Shown piece after piece: positions 45,756 to 55,900 of a stretch of 64,000 bases of DNA (position 1 is its first letter; each line of letters starts with the position of its first letter). Origin of the DNA: Hypomyces perniciosus (Eukaryota > Ascomycota > Sordariomycetes > Hypocreales > Hypocreaceae); contig SPDT01000007.1 in the NCBI GenBank assembly GCA_008477525.1, positions 6,138,001 through 6,202,000 of the forward strand, written 5' to 3'. Position numbers and translations under genes: made by a program. The notes under the pieces were generated by a model. It made no database searches and was not told the origin of the DNA. It was given only the letters and a program-made list of their open reading frames with translations.

Positions 45756-48700
45756 ATGGACTTCTCCGACACCGCATCTCTCCCGCTTGAACGAACCATC
45801 TCCCAACAGAGCGCCAACTCGTTCCGCTCCCATCGCAGCGCCACCGTCCGCGCCGGCAAGGGCCGCAAGATCCTCAGAGAGACGAGCAGCTCTGCAAGCA
45901 GCATCGCCGCCAGCGACAAGTCCCTTACCAGCTTCCCCAGCTTCTCCCCCGACCAGTCTGGCATCACCAAGTTCGAGGAGACCGACCATCGCCGTAAGAC
46001 AGCCACGCACGACGCGAGCGGCAGGGCGTCCTCCATCGTCGATAACTTGACGTGGCGTACCTCTGCAAGGGAAGCTCTCTTCGAGGATGCGCCACTGTCA
46101 CGGACGGTGCCGGGGGCGTTGCACAAGGCCGATGACGGCCATGTTGAGCGGTTAATAGCGAGGCATGGCGCTGTGGCGCTGGTGAGGCAAATAGCCGGCG
46201 ATCTGGCCCAGCGGGATGCCCAGATCTCATCGCTACGACGTCGCGCCGACGAACGCGAGCGCGCGCTGCGGAGGATAATACGCGAGTGTGGGCTGTCCAA
46301 CCTGGACCTGGAGACGAGGTTAAGGGCGGTCGAGAGCGAGCTGAGGGAGAATGACATGTCTCAAAGGAATGGCGGTGGGCTGAGCGATCTGATGAGCGAC
46401 GCCATGCAGGATAATACCATGGTCGAGAATGCGTATGGAGAGACAGTTGCGACGGGTACCACGAGTGCGACGATACGAGCGAGCAGCACGTCTCTAAGCA
46501 ACAGCAAAGGCAACCACAATAATAATAACCAGGAGGGTGGAAAGGGCACCTTCAGGTGGAAGGACTACATTTGGGGTGCTGGCACCTCCAAGAAATCGAG
46601 CGTGAATGGCGATGCATCCAGCCAGACCGCCGTGGTCAGGTCTCATTCGAGTTTGGATCGACGGCCCTTGCAGGAAGACTTGTTCGTCCCGCCGACTGAG
46701 ACCGGATCTGTCAAGAGCTCTAGTCGAGCTTCTAGCATCCATTCGGTCAATCCCACAGACCGCAAAGCGTCTGCTTCACTGGCGAGTCTTGCGTTGAGGC
46801 TGGTAGCTGGTGGCGCCGTGGAATCTAGGGGCCGCGCCGTCAGTAGTACGACCCGCGCGGAATCAGCGAGAGCGGGCTCAGTCGCGAGCAACAACACTGT
46901 CCGGTCGAGTCGTGCTGTGTCCGTTGCTGGTGGTCCAAAGGCCTTGATGGCTATGCGACGATCCACGCCTGCGCCATCGGCACCAGCCAGCACCAAGACC
47001 CTTGCCCAGGGGAACGTGACGCCAAGCGACTCGGTTTCACGGCAAGAGACTTACGGACCTGTTGAGATGGATGCCATTCTACCTCCCGAGCTGCAACCAC
47101 CGACGCTCACTCAGATGTACAATAATTACCCCAACTGCGAGTATCTTACCGATCGTTACGGCTTCATTTACGATCAGCGGCGCAAGAAGAGGCAGCGGGA
47201 GGCAGAGAACATGCGAAACGGAAGTCGCACTGAGATGCTGACGAATGGCAGATCGGGTATCTCACCGAGCTTGCTGGAAGATTTGCCGAGTCCCATCAGT
47301 GGTATCATGAATGACCCTTTCCGACCAGAGAGCCCGAGCAGTCTGGAGGAGAGAGCTCCAGAGGAGGGCAAGGCAAAGCGCTGGCAGGACTACCTCAAGA
47401 TTGCGACGTTCCCTACCGAACTTCTCAGCCATACACCTGGAATCAGCGCATCAGCAGTGGTGGTGACGGAGGGTGAAGTGCACCATGCCCGATCACCGGC
47501 GATAACACCCACTGAATCTGGCCTTGTCCCCCTGGCGAGTACTACGACGGCCCTCGACAGCGAAACGACCCAGCCATCCGAGCAGGATCCGACCCTGGGA
47601 ATGCTTGTTAAAGAGGATGCGGAGCCAGTGAAGCTTCTCCTTCGGCAATTGAGTGATGTGCACGATTCGCTGCAGCGGGAGAAGACGGTTCGGTGGAACG
47701 ATTTTCTGCGCAAGGTCCGGGCGGAGCGACGTCGCGAGGGCGAGGCTGCCATCGCAGCAGCAGCTGCGGTTGCTGAAGCTCGATATGAGCGCCCTGCCGT
47801 CATTTTGCCAGAGACTCGCGTTGCGGACGGGGAAATGATTGGCATCTCGAATCTGGGCAACAAAGGCAAGGTCGGACGCGCCAAGTGGAACGAGTTCAAG
47901 GGCTTGGTTCTGGCAGGAATCCCTGTGGTGTTTCGTGCTAAGATATGGTCAGAGTGTTCTGGGGCTGCAGCGCTGCGCGTCCCCGGATATTACGAAGACC
48001 TTGTCTCCCAAAGTGGCGAAAACGACGACCCTGCGGTGGTCAGCCAGATACAGATGGATATTCATCGGACGTTGACGGACAACATTTTCTTCAGGAAGGG
48101 CCCTGGCGTTCAGAAGCTGAGTGAGGTGTTGTTGGCGTACTCGCGGCGGAACAAGGATGTGGGATATTGCCAGGGAATGAATCTCATTACGGCGAATCTC
48201 CTTCTCATCATGCCGTCGGCGGAAGATGCCTTCTGGATTTTGGCTTCAATTGTTGAGAACATCCTACCACACGGTTACTACGATCACTCTCTGATATCCT
48301 CTCGAGCGGATCAACAAGTGCTGCGGCAATACGTCAGAACAGTGCTGCCCAAGCTATCGGCTCACTTGGACTCGCTCTCCATTGAACTCGAGGCACTAAC
48401 GTTCCAATGGTTCCTTTCTGTATTTACGGATTGCCTTTGCGCCGAGGCCTTGTTCCGTGTATGGGATGTGGTGTTGTGTACCAATGATGGGAGCACGTTC
48501 CTGTTCCAGGTGGCGCTGGCGCTGCTGAAACTCAATGAGAGCAACTTGCTGCAGTGCGATACTCCGGCAGGCGTATACACGTACATCAATCACCACATGA
48601 CGGAGCATGCCATTAGTATCGATGGCCTGATTCAAGCCAGCGAGGGGTTGAGACGGGTAGTCCGCAGGGAAGACGTGGAGCAACGACGAGACAAGGCGGT

Positions 48701-48848
48701 TCAGGCCGAGAAGGACATGCTGGCGGAGCGAGATGGCAACGCAAGGAAAACGAAGAAGGGTAAACAAACAGGTGGCACTGCCCCTGAGGATACAGATGAT
48801 GGAGAGAATGGAGAATTAACTACAGTGGAACCGCGGCCGGAAGCATAA
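45756..48848 (+). CDS. TBC-domain Rab GTPase-activating protein
   Basis: Predicted to accelerate GTP hydrolysis by a Rab in vesicle traffic. A single exon of 1030 aa. The first 650 residues are Ser-rich and largely disordered, with a coiled-coil-like stretch around RDAQISSLRRRADERERAL. A small conserved block LPPELQPPTLTQMYNNYPNC precedes the TBC domain, which covers roughly residues 700-960: KWNEFKGLVLAGIPVVFRAKIW, IQMDIHRTLTDN with the catalytic Arg about residue 771, YCQGMN with the catalytic Gln about residue 806, and FQWFLSVFTDCLCAEALFRV. Both finger residues of the dual-finger mechanism are present, so activity is expected. A charged coiled-coil tail (VRREDVEQRRDKAVQAEKDM) ends the protein. 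The target Rab is not apparent. Confidence 0.93.
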   Translation: MDFSDTASLPLERTISQQSANSFRSHRSATVRAGKGRKILRETSSSASSIAASDKSLTSFPSFSPDQSGITKFEETDHRRKTATHDASGRASSIVDNLTWRTSAREALFEDAPLSRTVPGALHKADDGHVERLIARHGAVALVRQIAGDLAQRDAQISSLRRRADERERALRRIIRECGLSNLDLETRLRAVESELRENDMSQRNGGGLSDLMSDAMQDNTMVENAYGETVATGTTSATIRASSTSLSNSKGNHNNNNQEGGKGTFRWKDYIWGAGTSKKSSVNGDASSQTAVVRSHSSLDRRPLQEDLFVPPTETGSVKSSSRASSIHSVNPTDRKASASLASLALRLVAGGAVESRGRAVSSTTRAESARAGSVASNNTVRSSRAVSVAGGPKALMAMRRSTPAPSAPASTKTLAQGNVTPSDSVSRQETYGPVEMDAILPPELQPPTLTQMYNNYPNCEYLTDRYGFIYDQRRKKRQREAENMRNGSRTEMLTNGRSGISPSLLEDLPSPISGIMNDPFRPESPSSLEERAPEEGKAKRWQDYLKIATFPTELLSHTPGISASAVVVTEGEVHHARSPAITPTESGLVPLASTTTALDSETTQPSEQDPTLGMLVKEDAEPVKLLLRQLSDVHDSLQREKTVRWNDFLRKVRAERRREGEAAIAAAAAVAEARYERPAVILPETRVADGEMIGISNLGNKGKVGRAKWNEFKGLVLAGIPVVFRAKIWSECSGAAALRVPGYYEDLVSQSGENDDPAVVSQIQMDIHRTLTDNIFFRKGPGVQKLSEVLLAYSRRNKDVGYCQGMNLITANLLLIMPSAEDAFWILASIVENILPHGYYDHSLISSRADQQVLRQYVRTVLPKLSAHLDSLSIELEALTFQWFLSVFTDCLCAEALFRVWDVVLCTNDGSTFLFQVALALLKLNESNLLQCDTPAGVYTYINHHMTEHAISIDGLIQASEGLRRVVRREDVEQRRDKAVQAEKDMLAERDGNARKTKKGKQTGGTAPEDTDDGENGELTTVEPRPEA

Positions 48849-49230
48849 ACTGGACATAGCAAAACCCGGATGCATACATCATGGAGGGAATACCGGTGTT
48901 GGAAAGGGGGCATTAGAAATAGGGTTGGGGGACACTAGGGACATGATACCCCCCTCGTTTATTATTTTATTTTATTTTATTTTTCTTCTTTGTTAATCAT
49001 TTGTTTGGTGGTCATGGATGGACGCACTGCCTTTGACGGCATTAGGGTGGAAGGTATTGGCATTCAGATGTACATGTCGAGTCTGGTTGCTTGCACACCC
49101 CTTTTTTCTCATAGCTGCATACCCATTTCTTTAGAGTAGTCTAGATACCAACGGGATATTTGATACAGGAAATAACACACTCGGCATTTGCATGAATCAA
49201 CACATTCTAGCCCTCTTTGAATCCGAGAAC
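48849..49230. terminator. Convergent 3' region with A/T pentamers
   Basis: A 382-bp spacer between two convergent genes. A (TTTTA)n run lies near 48961-48980, and both 3' UTRs and polyadenylation signals should be here. Confidence 0.4.
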
Positions 49231-50165
49231 TTACAGTTTCGCCTTATTCTCCTTCTGCCACGTCTCAAACCATACCTTTCCAAACTCCTTCCTCTCCGCC
49301 TCCCTCGCATCATCCTCATCATATCTCTTCTTCTCAGCATCCAACCCCTGCCCCCTCAACTCCAGGATCAAATCCTTATACATCTCCATCTTAATCTTCC
49401 CATACACACCCGACTTGGGCTTCTCCACCAGCCCCCTCTCCTCCACAAACTTCAGCGCATCATCCAGCCCTCCCGCCAGCGCATCCGCTAGCCCGAAGCT
49501 CACGGCCTCGGCACCCGTGAAACGCTTCGCTTCCAGCGCGACGAGGCGGTACACCGCGGGACTGGGGAGCTTGTGCCGGAAGATGCTCGCCATGGCGGGC
49601 AGGAGGGGCGCGCCGAAGAGTAGCTCGTTGAGGCAGAGGAAGCCCTTTCCGGAGGGGGCGAGGCGGTAGTCGTGGGACATGGAGAGCATGAGGCCGCCGG
49701 CGAAGGTGTGGCCGTTGAGGAGGGCCACGGTTGGCATAGGGAAGCTGAGCATAGCATTATCAGTATTGTTTTGTTTTTTTCTTCTCCTTTCTTCAAAAAG
49801 CTGAGGTCTGCTTGTTAGAAGGATATGAATGAAGATGAAACGCACGTTAGGAAACGGATCCAAAGAGAGAAAAACAGCGCGAAGAAGCCCTCCGTCTGGA
49901 TGGCATGTTCCAGATCCAAGCCATTGGAATAAAACTTGGGAATTGCGCTGGTCGTGATGAGCACGCCTGGGGGATGGCCGCCGAATTCAAGGAGATCAAG
50001 CGCAGTGAGGATGGCCTTGCAGACGGGGGTGGTGAGGCGGTTATCAGGAGGTGAGAAGAGCGTAAGGAGGTAGATATTTGGCTGGGGGTTTGTGAGGGTG
50101 ACGGAGCCGCCGGGATGAGGGCCAAAGGGAGGAATGGGGACTTTGAAAAGAACAGGAGAAGACAT
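49231..50165 (-). CDS. Peroxisomal enoyl-CoA hydratase/isomerase
   Basis: Crotonase-fold enzyme, probably a delta3-delta2-enoyl-CoA isomerase-like protein of fatty-acid beta-oxidation. Exons 50165-49846 and 49744-49231 give 277 aa. Family blocks: ALDLLEFGGHPPGVLITTS, KFYSNGLDLEH, then LTFPMPTVALLNGHTFAGG across the intron (oxyanion-hole region), HDYRLAPSGKGFLCLNEL and SPAVYRLVALEAKRFTGAEA. The protein ends in AKL, a type 1 peroxisomal targeting signal. Start ATG 50165 (MSSPVLFKVPIPPFG) is chosen over an in-frame ATG 34 codons upstream that adds no conserved sequence. The intron has a good GTGCGT donor and two possible acceptors; only the distal one at 49745 keeps frame. Exact substrate position is unassigned. 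Confidence 0.91.
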
Positions 50166-52295
50166 TTTGAGCGGTTGGTTTGGAGGCGTTTGTTTGCGAT
50201 TGGTGAGAGAGAGACAGTGAGCCTTGAAGATGAGAATATGTTGTTTTATGTACTCGGTAAGGGACAAGAAGGCTGGGCGGACCTCGGCTTGTGGTGGATA
50301 AGGCTGAGTATGGGGTATTACGGGGAAGCCGAATTTAAGTTGGTAGTGCTACTACTACTTCGTTGTCAGTTACAACTACTCCGTACATACCTATTTACTG
50401 ACTTATATATGGATGGGATAGTCACTGAAAATATATTATAATTCCTTTCCATCCGAGCTTCTCACTTCTCCGCAGTTGCACGATATTTATTCATGCCGTT
50501 GTGCACATTATCCCTTTCTACGGAGTACTCTCTGGCCGCCATATCATCCATCACATGCCGAGGCTGCGCCCCACTACGGACGCCAAGAGCTGGAGGATCC
50601 GGATTTGATTTCAGTGTACGAAGTATACGAAGTATGTACATATGTATGCTCGGGAATAGTGCCCAATGGGTAATTTATGATTATCTGATCGAAATACTGC
50701 CTACTACGGAAAGGTGAAGGGTGATGAGTACATAATTCCCAGCTTTTATGTATACTGGACAGAAAAGGTGGGTTCACAAGGATATACAACGCCAAGCTGT
50801 CATTTTAAGCTTAAACGATAAGAAGAAAAACATCATCTTGCTAACTAGTATACATACTATATATTGTATTAACTGTAGCAGTTTTAGCTGTTGTTTTCAT
50901 ACTTTGATCCTGCCATAGGCATTTGTTGCACCTCTTTTTTATTACCTGGCTGCTACCCATTTAGAAGATGAGATATATTGACTAGTTCAGAGCGCATTCA
51001 AAAGTATTGTTTATTTGCTATTTTTTGCAGATATTGGTCGCTTGGTCCCATGACGTCATTCGAAATGGCTCTGTCATCTCTGAAGTACTACTTCCTACGA
51101 AGGTACCTAATCTCTCATGCTACAAATCTTACAAAAAGCAATATTCCCATCTCGAATCATAGATGTAATTACTCAATAGTTTTATAGAATAAACAATAAC
51201 AATACCCCTCTTCTATCCTGTGTATTATTGGCTTTGTTCCATGTCTGTTTGTGTGGGGTTGCGCCACTATTATATGCGAAGGCCTCCCAACACGTGCCAA
51301 TCAGAATGCATGATGAATACCAGCGTCCATGGCCTGAATTAGGTACTGATGTTATAAATGCTGAAGAGTGCCCGCAAGCCATTCTCCGTGTTGTTATTTT
51401 CTTCTTTATCCATTTTTTGACATCGTCTTCCCTTCAACAACCCTCATCACCCTCTCCCCCACTCGCGTGACGCCTGGAAGCAAAGTCATTGCTCTCATCT
51501 CCGACTTCTCTCATCTGTGACTTTGCTTCCAGGCGTCACGGAGTCATCATTAACCTGTTTCGAGACGCTCCATCTCCCCACTCACGTGACGCCTGGAAGC
51601 AAAGTCATTGCTATCATCTCCGACTTCTCTCATCTGTGACTTGGCTTCCAGGCGTCACGGAGTCATCATCAACCTGTTTCGAGACGCTCCATCTCTCTGA
51701 GTATCCTGTGCACTTAATCACAACGTTCGTCCTATCCTGCACTTGGACCGACAGTGCGATATCGAGACTGACGATCATATAGCTCCGCGCTCGAGGTTGT
51801 CCAGGCCGCGACATGGACCAAACTGCTCACGAGTTTGACCCCAGAAGATGCTTCCACCGATGGCCATTCTGGTTGCTAAAGTTGCAACGGGCTATTCGCG
51901 ACCCGAATAGCCCCTTGTGGTTTTATCCTCCTACTTTGGTTACATCGACGGCCACATCGGTGAGGGGTGTCCCAAATACACCCTGTCGCGGTGGTTTATT
52001 GCACAGGCTTCTTGGCACGGAACCTTTCCACAGCAGAGATGGAGCTCTCGTTATATATATATATTTATAGTTTCTTGGTTTCTTTTTCGCCAGGTATGTT
52101 TGCTTTCATCGCATTGGCCTACAAACGCTGACATGTAAGAAGAACCAGATTCAAGGACCCGGATCACGTCGTTAAAAGGTGTCCTGTTGCGAGACTGCAA
52201 CACTCAATTACAACAAGCTTACACAAACTCAAAATTAACCGTTTTTACTCGGGCCATCTTGGCTCGGCCATACTCTCGGATTGTATCCAACAACA
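50166..52295. other. Intergenic region carrying a duplicated hairpin element
   Basis: 2.1 kb with no recognised gene. It includes ACTCCGTA/TACGAAGTA motifs near 50380, 50520 and 50617-50640, the tandem hairpin element at 51453-51696, and the promoter of the C2H2 gene on the right. Confidence 0.55.
51453..51696. repeat. Two tandem 119-bp units, each with a 23-bp inverted repeat
   Basis: Unit period is 119 bp. In unit 1 the arms are 51466-51488 and 51518-51540, perfectly complementary over 23 bp with a 29-nt loop. In unit 2 the arms are 51585-51607 and 51637-51659, with one mismatch in 23. The sequence between hairpins (GAGTCATCAT...CGAGACGCTCCATCTC) is also nearly identical, so whole units were duplicated. 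Each hairpin begins GTGACG and its right arm holds TGACTTTGCTTCCAG, so the core reads like an intron. Confidence 0.92.
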
Positions 52296-53137
52296 ATGGA
52301 TCTTCAGCAGGCGAAACTGGAACACCCCTCTGTTCTAGAGGAGGTCCATCCTTTTTTGGATAGTGCATGTATAGATCCCAGCGATTGTTTTTTCAATGGG
52401 CTTCTTGATGCACAGTTCGCATCTCAAGATAACTTGCAATTCCCCACCTTTACTGACGAGAGCTTACCTGATGAGAGTGGAAGCAATGGTGGCCAGTCGG
52501 ACCCCCAATTTGATGCTGACCCATTTCAATTGGGTACCTCGCTGGATGATAGTAGTTTCTATGACGACACGCTTAATACGAATAACGAAGACTATCTGTC
52601 ACTCTTGGATACAACGCCTCTTAGTCAAGATGCTGAAGTTTGCCTCTTGTTTTCACCCACGGAGCATTCTCATTCATCTTCATCTTCGAGTCCACCAATA
52701 ACTATTCCAGCAGCTGGCGAAGATATTACGTGTCCTCAGAACATGGAGATGTACGTCTCCTTGTCGTCACCAACTACTGTAAGTCAGGGGCCAGAATCGC
52801 AGAGCTCGCGGATGCGAAAAGCCAAGAAACCACAGACTTCAAAGTAAGTTGTTGCACGGCTGTTGCCTCCTGGTCCGTGGTAATTCTCCAAAAGCTAACT
52901 CATCATTTCAGAAGAGAAGAAAGAAAGAAAGAAAAGCCAGAGAAGTGCAGCATATGCGGCAAAGGACATGACTTCAAACGGGATTTGACCAGGCATTATA
53001 AAACCAACCATCCAAAAACGGCGGAGGGCATGGGAATTGACATGTCAAGATTTCATTGCAAGTATTGTGGGATTTCAAAGTCATTTAGCAGAAGGGATCA
53101 CCTTACCAGACATCTTAATAGGAAACACGGACGATGA
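52296..53137 (+). CDS. Small C2H2 zinc-finger transcription factor
   Basis: Predicted DNA-binding regulator of 257 aa, not matched to a named factor. Exons 52296-52843 and 52912-53137. The N-terminal 180 residues are acidic and Ser-rich (DESGSNGGQSDPQFDADPFQ, HSHSSSSSSPP), resembling an activation domain. A basic stretch crosses the intron (KREERKKEKPEK), followed by two C2H2 fingers: C-SI-C...H-YKTN-H and C-KY-C...H-LNRK-H, the second ending at the C-terminus. The start at 52296 is the first ATG of the frame with the acidic region. Intron 52844-52911 has GTAAGT, a GCTAAC branch site and TTCAG. Confidence 0.87.
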
Positions 53138-53402
53138 CTGAGGTTTGAGAGTGAGGTGCATGATAATAGTGCATGAAATGCATGAAGTGCGTGCATGAGT
53201 GACTTGAGAGGTTAACCCCACGTTTCACCCCACGTGTACTTCGCAACCCCCAAGTTACCCCGCCTTATCTTATCGGCTTATCTTAGCGGCTGCCCCACCA
53301 TTAATTCACTGAAGCCCAAACAGTTCGTTCAACCGCGCAAGCTGTCATCTCCAAGAAGCATTATTGATCGCATCAGCGCCTCAGTTGCGCCAGCTCATAT
53401 CA
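53138..53402. promoter_or_regulatory. Short spacer upstream of ALG2 with a GATA-type motif cluster
   Basis: A 265-bp spacer between two same-strand genes. CTTATCTTATCGGCTTATCT near 53264-53284 contains three GATAAG cores on the minus strand. Repeated GCATGA units occur near 53158-53200, and CCCCACGT occurs twice near 53217-53236. Role untested. Confidence 0.45.
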
Positions 53403-54968
53403 ATGCCTCCGCAAACAGACGCGCAGACCGGCCAGAGCGCTGCTGACTCCTCCAAAGGGACAATCGTCTTCTTTCATCCTGACCTCGGCATCGGTGGCGC
53501 TGAGCGTCTGGTTGTCGACGCCGCAGTTGGGCTTCAGAGTCGCGGCCATCGCGTCGTCATCTTCACCAACCACTGCGATCTGAGCCACTGCTTTGACGAG
53601 TGTCGCGATGGTATTTTCTCTTACTCCGGACTAGCCAATACTCGCCAATGATCTTAACTTGAGTGTTCAATAGGCACCCTCGATGTCCGCGTCCGCGGCG
53701 CATGGCTCGTCCCCATGTCCATTCTCAACCGCCTCACGATCCTCTGCGCTATCCTCCGCCACCTCCATCTCCTCGTCCATATTGCGCTGTCCGGTGAACT
53801 ACAATCTCTTCGGCCTCGTGCTTTCATGGTTGACCAGCTTTCCGCCGGCTTGCCATTACTACGAATCCTCGCTCCCGACACGCCGATCCTCTTCTACTGC
53901 CATTTCCCCGACTTACTCCTTGCCCAGGGCCGCCAATCGGCCCTGAAACGCCTGTACCGACTTCCTTTTGACTGGCTAGAGGAGTGGTCAATGGGCTTTG
54001 CGCAAGCTGTGGCAGTCAATTCCGAGTTTACCAAGGGTGTTGTTGCAAGGACGTGGCCGCGCTTGAAGGAGAAGGTTGAGACCAAGGTGGTTTATCCTTG
54101 TGTCGACACAACCACTGGGGACGATGAGTTTGGCAACCGCCAGGAGGAAGATTTATTTGGAAATGAACGGTACAAGATTATTCTAAGCATCAATCGCTTC
54201 GAGAGGAAAAAGGATATTGGGCTGGCCATCAAGGCATTTGCCGCCATCCCAGAGACGGAGCGCAAAGGCGTTCGCCTCGTCCTCGCAGGTACGAAGCCTC
54301 TATTAATCTTTTCTTTTTTCTTTTCTTCTTTCTTTTTCTGTTTCATTTTCAAACAACTCTAACAATATATAGGCGGGTACGATCACCGTGTTGCCGAAAA
54401 CGTCCAATATCACACCGAACTCCAACTTCTCGCCTCCTCCCTATCACTTAACTACCACACCGTCACGCCATCTGACTCTTCCCTCTCCTCCACTCACAGC
54501 AACGCCGCTGTTATCTTCCTCCTTTCTGTTCCCAACTCTCTGAAAACATCTCTCCTCCGTGCCGCCAGCCTACTAGTTTATACCCCCTCAAATGAACACT
54601 TCGGCATCGTACCCCTCGAAGCCATGCTCGCACGCCTGCCCGTCCTCGCTGCCAACACAGGCGGTCCCGTCGAGACCATCCGCGACTCTCAGACGGGCTG
54701 GCTACGCGACCCGGATGACGTAGACGCTTGGTCTGCGGTCATGCGCAGCGTGTTGCGCATGTCAGACGCCGAGCTGCGTCAAATGGGCGACGACGGAGCC
54801 GAGCGTGTGAAGAGCATGTTCGGTCGTGATAAAATGGCTTTACGTCTTGAGACTTCTGTGGACGAGATTGTCGAACAGGAGCATCCTGGTCCGTCTCTGC
54901 TCGTTCCGATTGGTATTCTCTTTGCGTTGGGGCTGGCGGCTGTGGCTGTGTTTTTACAACTTGCATGA
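53403..54968 (+). CDS. ALG2: ALG2, alpha-1,3/1,6-mannosyltransferase
   Basis: Adds the second and third mannose to the dolichol-linked N-glycan precursor on the cytosolic ER face. Exons 53403-53610, 53674-54288 and 54373-54968 give 472 aa. N-terminal GT-B block: [20 protein letters not shown] and [17 protein letters not shown]; then [32 protein letters not shown], and the GT4-family block [17 protein letters not shown] with the E-x7-E pattern, followed by [13 protein letters not shown]-terminal membrane helix ([20 protein letters not shown]) ends the protein. The start ATG 53403 fits the family N-terminus; an in-frame ATG 39 bp upstream is less likely. Together with ALG14 it belongs to the same pathway, but the two are 33 kb apart and on opposite strands. 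Confidence 0.95.
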
Positions 54969-55900
54969 GGTTTTCATTTTTACAGTCGATTTCGGATGAT
55001 ACCAGGAAAAGATCATAGAGTACCCTTTTCAAGGATTGATAGATATAGGGATAGAGCTATTGAGATGTATATTAATGTTCTGAACACATCATGTCTATGT
55101 CTTCAATCAGTTCTCGATCAGCTTGCATATGGGGGACAGGCTGCCCGGACAACATCCGTCTTGGCTTTGACGATAGTACTTTCTAACCGTTATATCAGTC
55201 AGCAAAAGCAAAGCACAGCTGAGCAAATGTAGCCTAGTGTAGCTTATGTTTGCTGTGTGACAAATTCTCCATCTTAGTTCGAGGCATCACCGCAAAAAAG
55301 ACTCAATGTCGATCCCCTAGTGGCCCCCGCTTGCGGTCATCATTATGGAGTACAGCATGCTGGCTTGAAGTGTTTGCGGTCCCTCTCTTTCTGTCCCCCG
55401 GTAGGAACCCCAGGCCGTGTCCGTAAAGTTATACAGCACTGCCTGGGGCGAAGCCAGGAACTCACCAATAGTATCTACGGAGTGCCTGGGGTAGATACAG
55501 GGGTGCTTTCAAAGGCGAAGGGCCAAAGAATCAGAATCTGGTTCCGAATAGGATAGCGTTATCGGAGAATTTAAAAAAGAACCATGGGTTAGGCATCTCG
55601 GGTACTCCGTATATCTCAATGGAGGACTGCGCTTACTAGGACTCACTACGGATAGTTACGTGTTTAATACTCTGGCGACTGCTGAAGGATTTGTATTGTT
55701 GGGCCATTGCGATTATTAATCCACAGATACCCCTATCAATTGACAAAAGGGCGCGCCGCTGCTCTTCGTATTAACCATCCGTTACTATTAATATCCACAA
55801 TTGATGCTTTCTATAAAGTACATGCGGAGTAATACTCAACTTGAGTTCACACTATTCAATTCTAGCCAGCTATCGTCAATCCAACGCGATCGCACTCACC
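54969..55900. other. Intergenic region between ALG2 and the MFS gene
   Basis: About 930 bp. TACTCCGTAT near 55600 and GCGGAGTAAT near 55825 are dispersed-motif copies. A TGCCTGGGG phrase occurs twice (near 55440 and 55486). No gene recognised. Confidence 0.5.

Noticed and set aside
45551..46357. Minus-strand frame of 268 codons
   Set aside because: Antisense to the Ser/Arg-rich start of the TBC protein and its CT-repeat leader; low complexity only.
51453..51696. Hairpin pair considered as a CRISPR-like array or tRNA
   Set aside because: Only two units, spacers nearly identical, no tRNA boxes or acceptor stem; eukaryotic context.
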